DNA of 64,000 nucleotides, taken from NCBI GenBank assembly GCA_031395485.1, contig JANNUS010000012.1, forward strand, positions 186,001-250,000, written 5' to 3'. Of the stretch, positions 60,419 to 64,000 are shown one piece after another (the stretch's first letter is position 1; each line of letters starts with the position of its first letter). A program made the translations under genes and the position numbers. Below the pieces are notes generated by a model. It made no database searches and had not been told where the DNA came from. It was given only the letters and a program-made list of their open reading frames with translations. This DNA comes from UBA2336 sp031395485 (GTDB lineage Bacteria > Bacteroidota > Bacteroidia > Cytophagales > Cyclobacteriaceae).

Positions 60419-63103
60419 ATGCCAACACTGTATATCGATAACAAACCTTACGACATTAGCTCCGGTAAAAATTTATTGGAGACTTGCCTGACGTTGGGTT
60501 TTGACCTTCCATACTTCTGCTGGCATCCGGCATTAGGTTCCGTGGGAGCGTGTAGGCAGTGTGCTGTTAAAATTTACAAGGACGAGAGCGATACGAAAGG
60601 CAGGATTGTGATGTCGTGCATGGAACCCCTTACAAATAACCAGCGCATCTCTATAAATGATATTGAATCGAAAGAATTTCGTGAAATGGTAATTGCCTGG
60701 TTGATGACCAATCACCCACACGATTGCGCAGTGTGTGATGAAGGAGGCTCGTGTCATTTACAGGATATGACCGTGATGACAGGCCATAATTATAGAGATT
60801 ACAGATTCACAAAACGTACGCATAAAAATCAATACCTCGGGCCATTCATTAATCATGAAATGAATCGGTGTATTCAGTGCTATCGGTGCGTAAGATTTTA
60901 TAAAGACTACGCAGGCGGAAATGACCTGGATGTATTTGCATCGCGCAGCAATGTTTATTTCGGTCGTGCAGAAGATGGTGTGTTGGAAAGTGAGTTCAGT
61001 GGTAATCTTTCTGAGGTATGTCCCACAGGCGTGTTTACAGATAAAACATTAAAAGAACACTACACCCGCAAGTGGGATCTTACCATGGCTCCATCGGTGT
61101 GTCAGCATTGCAGTTTGGGGTGTAATATTATTGGTGGTGAACGATACGGTGAGCTTCGCATGATTGCCAACCGTTATCATGGCGAAGTTAATGGCTATTT
61201 TATTTGCGATAGGGGAAGATTCGGATATGAGTTTGTCAATGCAGAAACAAGAATTAAACAACCTCTTTTAAATGGACAGGTGGTTGATCGCACGAAAGTG
61301 CTAACCGAAATATCGAAATCACTAAAGCGCGCAAAAGTAATTGGTATTGGTTCTCCACGCGCATCATTGCAATCTAATTTTGCTTTGAAAGCGTTGGTGG
61401 GAGAGGAACATTTCTACCATGGCGTGTCAGATAATGAGCATGACCTGGCTGAGTTAGCCATTAAAATTTTGAAAGATGGCCCTGCACGAACACCATCCAT
61501 GAAAGAAGTCGAGAAGGCAGATGCAGTATTTATACTGGGTGAAGATCTAACCAACACGGCTCCCATGCTTGCACTTGCAGTTCGTCAAGCCGTGAAGCAA
61601 CAGCCTATGGAAGAAGTGGCGAAGGCAAATATTCCACAGTGGCATGATGCAGCCTCCAGAGAGTTAATGCAAGAAAATAAAGGCCCGCTTTTCATTGCCA
61701 CAATTTGCACAACCAAGCTGGATGACGTTGCCGAGAAAACCTATCATGCGGCACCCGATGATATCGCCAGACTTGGATTTGCTGTTGCACATTTAATTGA
61801 TCCCGCTGTTTCAGATGCTGGAAATCTTTCCAATGAATTAAATGAACTCGCGAAGCAAATCGCAGATAAACTATTAAACGCTAAAAACCCGGTAATTATT
61901 TCCGGAGCATCGTGTGAAAGCCGTTCGGTGATGAAAGCTGCTGCTAACATTGCTTGGGCGCTACATCAGAAAAATAAAAAAGCAGGACTCGTGCTAACCA
62001 TGCCGGAATGTAATTCCATTGGTCTTGCCATGATGGGAGGAGCAAGGCTCAATGCTGCATTTAACGCTGTGTTAAATGGGCATGCCGATACAGTAATTGT
62101 GATGGAGAATGATCTCTACCGGCATGGAACAGCAGTGCTTGTTGATGAATTTCTAAAACGTTGTAAGACTGTAATCGTCCTTGATCATTCAACACACGCA
62201 ACGACTAAAAAATCTCACTTTGTTATCCCAGCCGGAACCTTTGCTGAATCGGACGGCATCATCGTGAACAATGAAGGAAGAGCTCAACGGTACTTTCAGA
62301 TTTACGAATCTACAGATGTAATTCAGGAAAGCTGGAGGTGGCTTTTATCCATGGGAACCAATTCTGGTAATGCCAGAATGAGTCATTGGAAAAATTTTGA
62401 AGATATAACAAAGGCTATTGCAATAGATGAGACTTTACTAAATGGCGTTGACACTGTTTCACTTTCACCAGAATTCAGAATGGCAGGAGGCCAGCGCATT
62501 CCGCGCGCTCCACATCGGTACAGCGGTCGCACTGCCATGCTTGCCAACATTAACGTGAGTGAACCTAAACCACCGGAAGATTCTGATTCACCTTTATCAT
62601 ATACCATGGAGGGTTCTCGTGAATTGCCACCATCTTCTGCAATTCCATTCTTTTGGTCACCCGGATGGAATTCTGTACAATCTGTAAACAAGTATCAGGA
62701 AGAAGTCGGAGCAGGGCTTCGTGGGGGCGATCCTGGATTAAGATTATTAGAGCCTCCCGCGACAACAACAGCTGAGTATTTTAGTGGTGTTCCCGAAGCG
62801 TTCAAACAATCAGCTGGTCATCTCTTAATTGTGGCACTTCATCACATTTTCGGATCAGACCAATTGAGCGCACAATCAAAATCAGTCGTTCAGCGAGTGC
62901 CTAAGCCTTACGTGATGATAAGTATAAGTGATGCGAAAAATTTAAATGTACAGGAAGGTGGTCTGTTGAATTTTGAAGTAGAAAAACAAGCTTATTCGTT
63001 ACCGGTACAAATCAGTGCAGAAATGCCAATAGGGGTAGCGGGTATTCCATATGGATTAACAAGTCGTTCCGAATTGCCCGCGTGGGGAGTTCTTAAAAAA
63101 TAG
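60419..63103 (+). CDS. nuoG: NADH-quinone oxidoreductase subunit G, long form (complex I-2)
   Basis: An 894-residue NuoG with an N-terminal [2Fe-2S] domain (CWHPALGSVGACRQC), the His/Cys-ligated site (NHPHDCAVCDEGGSCHLQ) and further clusters (CIQCYRC, VCPTG), then an N7-type site CQHCSLGC with later FICDRGRF, and a large molybdopterin-oxidoreductase-like domain (about 300-890) that has lost its enzymatic cofactor function in complex I. This is the E. coli-like long form; the first operon's NuoG lacks most of it. Confidence 0.95.
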   Translation: MPTLYIDNKPYDISSGKNLLETCLTLGFDLPYFCWHPALGSVGACRQCAVKIYKDESDTKGRIVMSCMEPLTNNQRISINDIESKEFREMVIAWLMTNHPHDCAVCDEGGSCHLQDMTVMTGHNYRDYRFTKRTHKNQYLGPFINHEMNRCIQCYRCVRFYKDYAGGNDLDVFASRSNVYFGRAEDGVLESEFSGNLSEVCPTGVFTDKTLKEHYTRKWDLTMAPSVCQHCSLGCNIIGGERYGELRMIANRYHGEVNGYFICDRGRFGYEFVNAETRIKQPLLNGQVVDRTKVLTEISKSLKRAKVIGIGSPRASLQSNFALKALVGEEHFYHGVSDNEHDLAELAIKILKDGPARTPSMKEVEKADAVFILGEDLTNTAPMLALAVRQAVKQQPMEEVAKANIPQWHDAASRELMQENKGPLFIATICTTKLDDVAEKTYHAAPDDIARLGFAVAHLIDPAVSDAGNLSNELNELAKQIADKLLNAKNPVIISGASCESRSVMKAAANIAWALHQKNKKAGLVLTMPECNSIGLAMMGGARLNAAFNAVLNGHADTVIVMENDLYRHGTAVLVDEFLKRCKTVIVLDHSTHATTKKSHFVIPAGTFAESDGIIVNNEGRAQRYFQIYESTDVIQESWRWLLSMGTNSGNARMSHWKNFEDITKAIAIDETLLNGVDTVSLSPEFRMAGGQRIPRAPHRYSGRTAMLANINVSEPKPPEDSDSPLSYTMEGSRELPPSSAIPFFWSPGWNSVQSVNKYQEEVGAGLRGGDPGLRLLEPPATTTAEYFSGVPEAFKQSAGHLLIVALHHIFGSDQLSAQSKSVVQRVPKPYVMISISDAKNLNVQEGGLLNFEVEKQAYSLPVQISAEMPIGVAGIPYGLTSRSELPAWGVLKK

Positions 63104-63144
63104 GTTTTTGAATTTTATGAATTATGTTTTGGGGTTTATAAACC

Positions 63145-64000
63145 ATGGATGATCAAACAACAAATCACGTTCTGATTGTTGCCGGTGTACTCGGTGGCTT
63201 GCTGCTAATTGCTCCGGGGCTCATTTGGCTCGAGCGCAGAATGCTGGCGCTTTGGCAGGATCGGTACGGTCCAAACCGAGCGGGTCCATTTGGTATCTTA
63301 GTTGTTTTGGCAGATACACTTAAACTCTTCTTTAAAGAAGATTGGATTCCACCTTTTGCAGATAAACAAGTTTTTGTAATTGCCCCAGCTATTGTAGTAA
63401 TCACCGTGCTAATGAGTTTTGTTATCGTGCCATTTGCACCGGGCGTCATCGTAGTTGATTTTAATATTGGTATCCTTTTCTTTTTAGCGATGTCCTCCAT
63501 GGGGGCATACAGTATTATCCTTGGTGGCTGGGCATCCAACAATAAGTATGCATTATTAGGTGCTATGCGAGGCGCTGCCCAAATGATTTCGTACGAAGTA
63601 TTTATGGGCTTATCGATGATGGGTGTAGTATTAACAGTAGGTTCATTTAGTTTGGTTGACATTATTGAGGCACAAAAAAATATGTGGTTTGTTGTGCCGC
63701 AATTTCTTGGTTTTGTAATCTTCTTAATAGCCGGCATTGCAGAAACACATCGTTTACCGTTTGATATTCCTGAAGCAGAAAGTGAAATCATTGCAGGATT
63801 CCATTCGGAATATTCAGGTATGAAATTCGGATTGTTCTTTGTTGGTGAGTATCTCGGTATCATGCTCATATCCTGCATGGTAACGTGCCTATTTTTTGGT
63901 GGCTGGTTGGGGCCAGATTTCTTACCACCAATCGTATGGTTTCTAATTAAAATGTTTGCCTTCATCAGCCTTTTCATCTTGCTACGCGCTTCATTACCGC
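63145..64000 (+). CDS. nuoH: NADH-quinone oxidoreductase subunit H (complex I-2), 3' end outside window
   Basis: The start ATG at 63145 opens a frame of 285 codons without a stop to the window edge, so the gene is truncated. The translation has the NuoH motifs ERRMLALWQDRYGPNRAGPFG, ASNNKYALLGAMRGAAQMISYE and RLPFDIPEAESEIIAGFHSEYS (near residues 205-226). A large open frame on the opposite strand over the same region is only its shadow. It continues the second nuo operon; nuoI to nuoN are expected beyond the right edge. Confidence 0.95.
   Translation, partial: MDDQTTNHVLIVAGVLGGLLLIAPGLIWLERRMLALWQDRYGPNRAGPFGILVVLADTLKLFFKEDWIPPFADKQVFVIAPAIVVITVLMSFVIVPFAPGVIVVDFNIGILFFLAMSSMGAYSIILGGWASNNKYALLGAMRGAAQMISYEVFMGLSMMGVVLTVGSFSLVDIIEAQKNMWFVVPQFLGFVIFLIAGIAETHRLPFDIPEAESEIIAGFHSEYSGMKFGLFFVGEYLGIMLISCMVTCLFFGGWLGPDFLPPIVWFLIKMFAFISLFILLRASLP

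Noticed and set aside
63165..63977. Open reading frame of 270 codons on the minus strand
   Set aside because: It lies antisense to nuoH of complex I-2, whose plus-strand translation shows clear family motifs; the minus frame has a biased, low-complexity composition and no recognisable domain.
1..64000. CRISPR arrays, insertion sequences, integrases or prophage genes
   Set aside because: No regularly spaced direct repeats with unique spacers, no transposase or integrase motifs, and no phage structural genes were visible.

Overview
This 64 kb window looks like chromosomal DNA of a Bacteroidota bacterium, most likely a Cytophagales member (my inference). The reasons are a short primary sigma factor of about 287 residues, two exact matches to the Bacteroidota -7 promoter element TAnnTTTG (before the cold-shock gene and rpoD), Bacteroidota-type ExbB-ExbD-ExbD-TonB genes, PorT-like outer-membrane barrels, a MacB/FtsX-type permease without an ATPase, and frequent TTG or GTG starts. 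The window carries mostly core energy metabolism and envelope genes. I saw no rRNA, tRNA, CRISPR array, transposase or phage gene.

Layout. 1-2.4 kb: end of an acyl-lipid desaturase, a cold-shock protein, a DEAD-box helicase. 2.6-4.4 kb: nitronate monooxygenase and a methyltransferase. 4.4-11.2 kb (minus): a small ExbB/ExbD pair, then an energy-transduction operon (ExbB, two ExbD, TonB, a 68-residue membrane protein, a PstS-like lipoprotein, a TPR protein). 11.5-17.1 kb: DedA, a DUF6265-like protein, a 31-residue basic protein, an acyl-CoA oxidase/dehydrogenase and a secreted amidohydrolase. 17.2-21.9 kb (minus): outer-membrane barrel, secreted WD40-caspase, ECF sigma factor, and a membrane-anchored barrel protein. 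22-27.2 kb: a lipoprotein, a complex II operon (sdhC-A-B plus a TPR-like protein) and a MaoC hydratase. 27.4-34.7 kb: permease, GreA-like protein, DUF1684 protein, rpoD with a structured leader, and an MG2/TonB-plug protein. 34.8-47.7 kb: a complete 14-gene nuoA-N operon. 47.9-52.1 kb: two lipoproteins, a barrel and a second WD40-caspase. 52.1-55.5 kb: cyclophilin, a small Cys-motif protein, a desaturase, an LpxL-like acyltransferase and a CBS protein. 55.6-64 kb: a second complex I operon (nuoA, B, CD, E, F, G, and H running off the end).

How the genes work together. Complex II and two different complex I isoforms feed the quinone pool, and the resulting proton gradient can power the two Exb systems. 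The first complex I has separate NuoC and NuoD and a short NuoG. The second has fused NuoCD and a long molybdopterin-domain NuoG, so the cell probably switches enzymes with conditions. The least explained content is the pair of barrel + exported WD40-caspase modules, one of them next to an ECF sigma factor and a protein that joins an inner-membrane helix to a barrel-like domain. I propose this as a possible envelope-stress or envelope-proteolysis signalling system.

Limits: all assignments come from reading motifs and context by eye; no database search or structure prediction was run.
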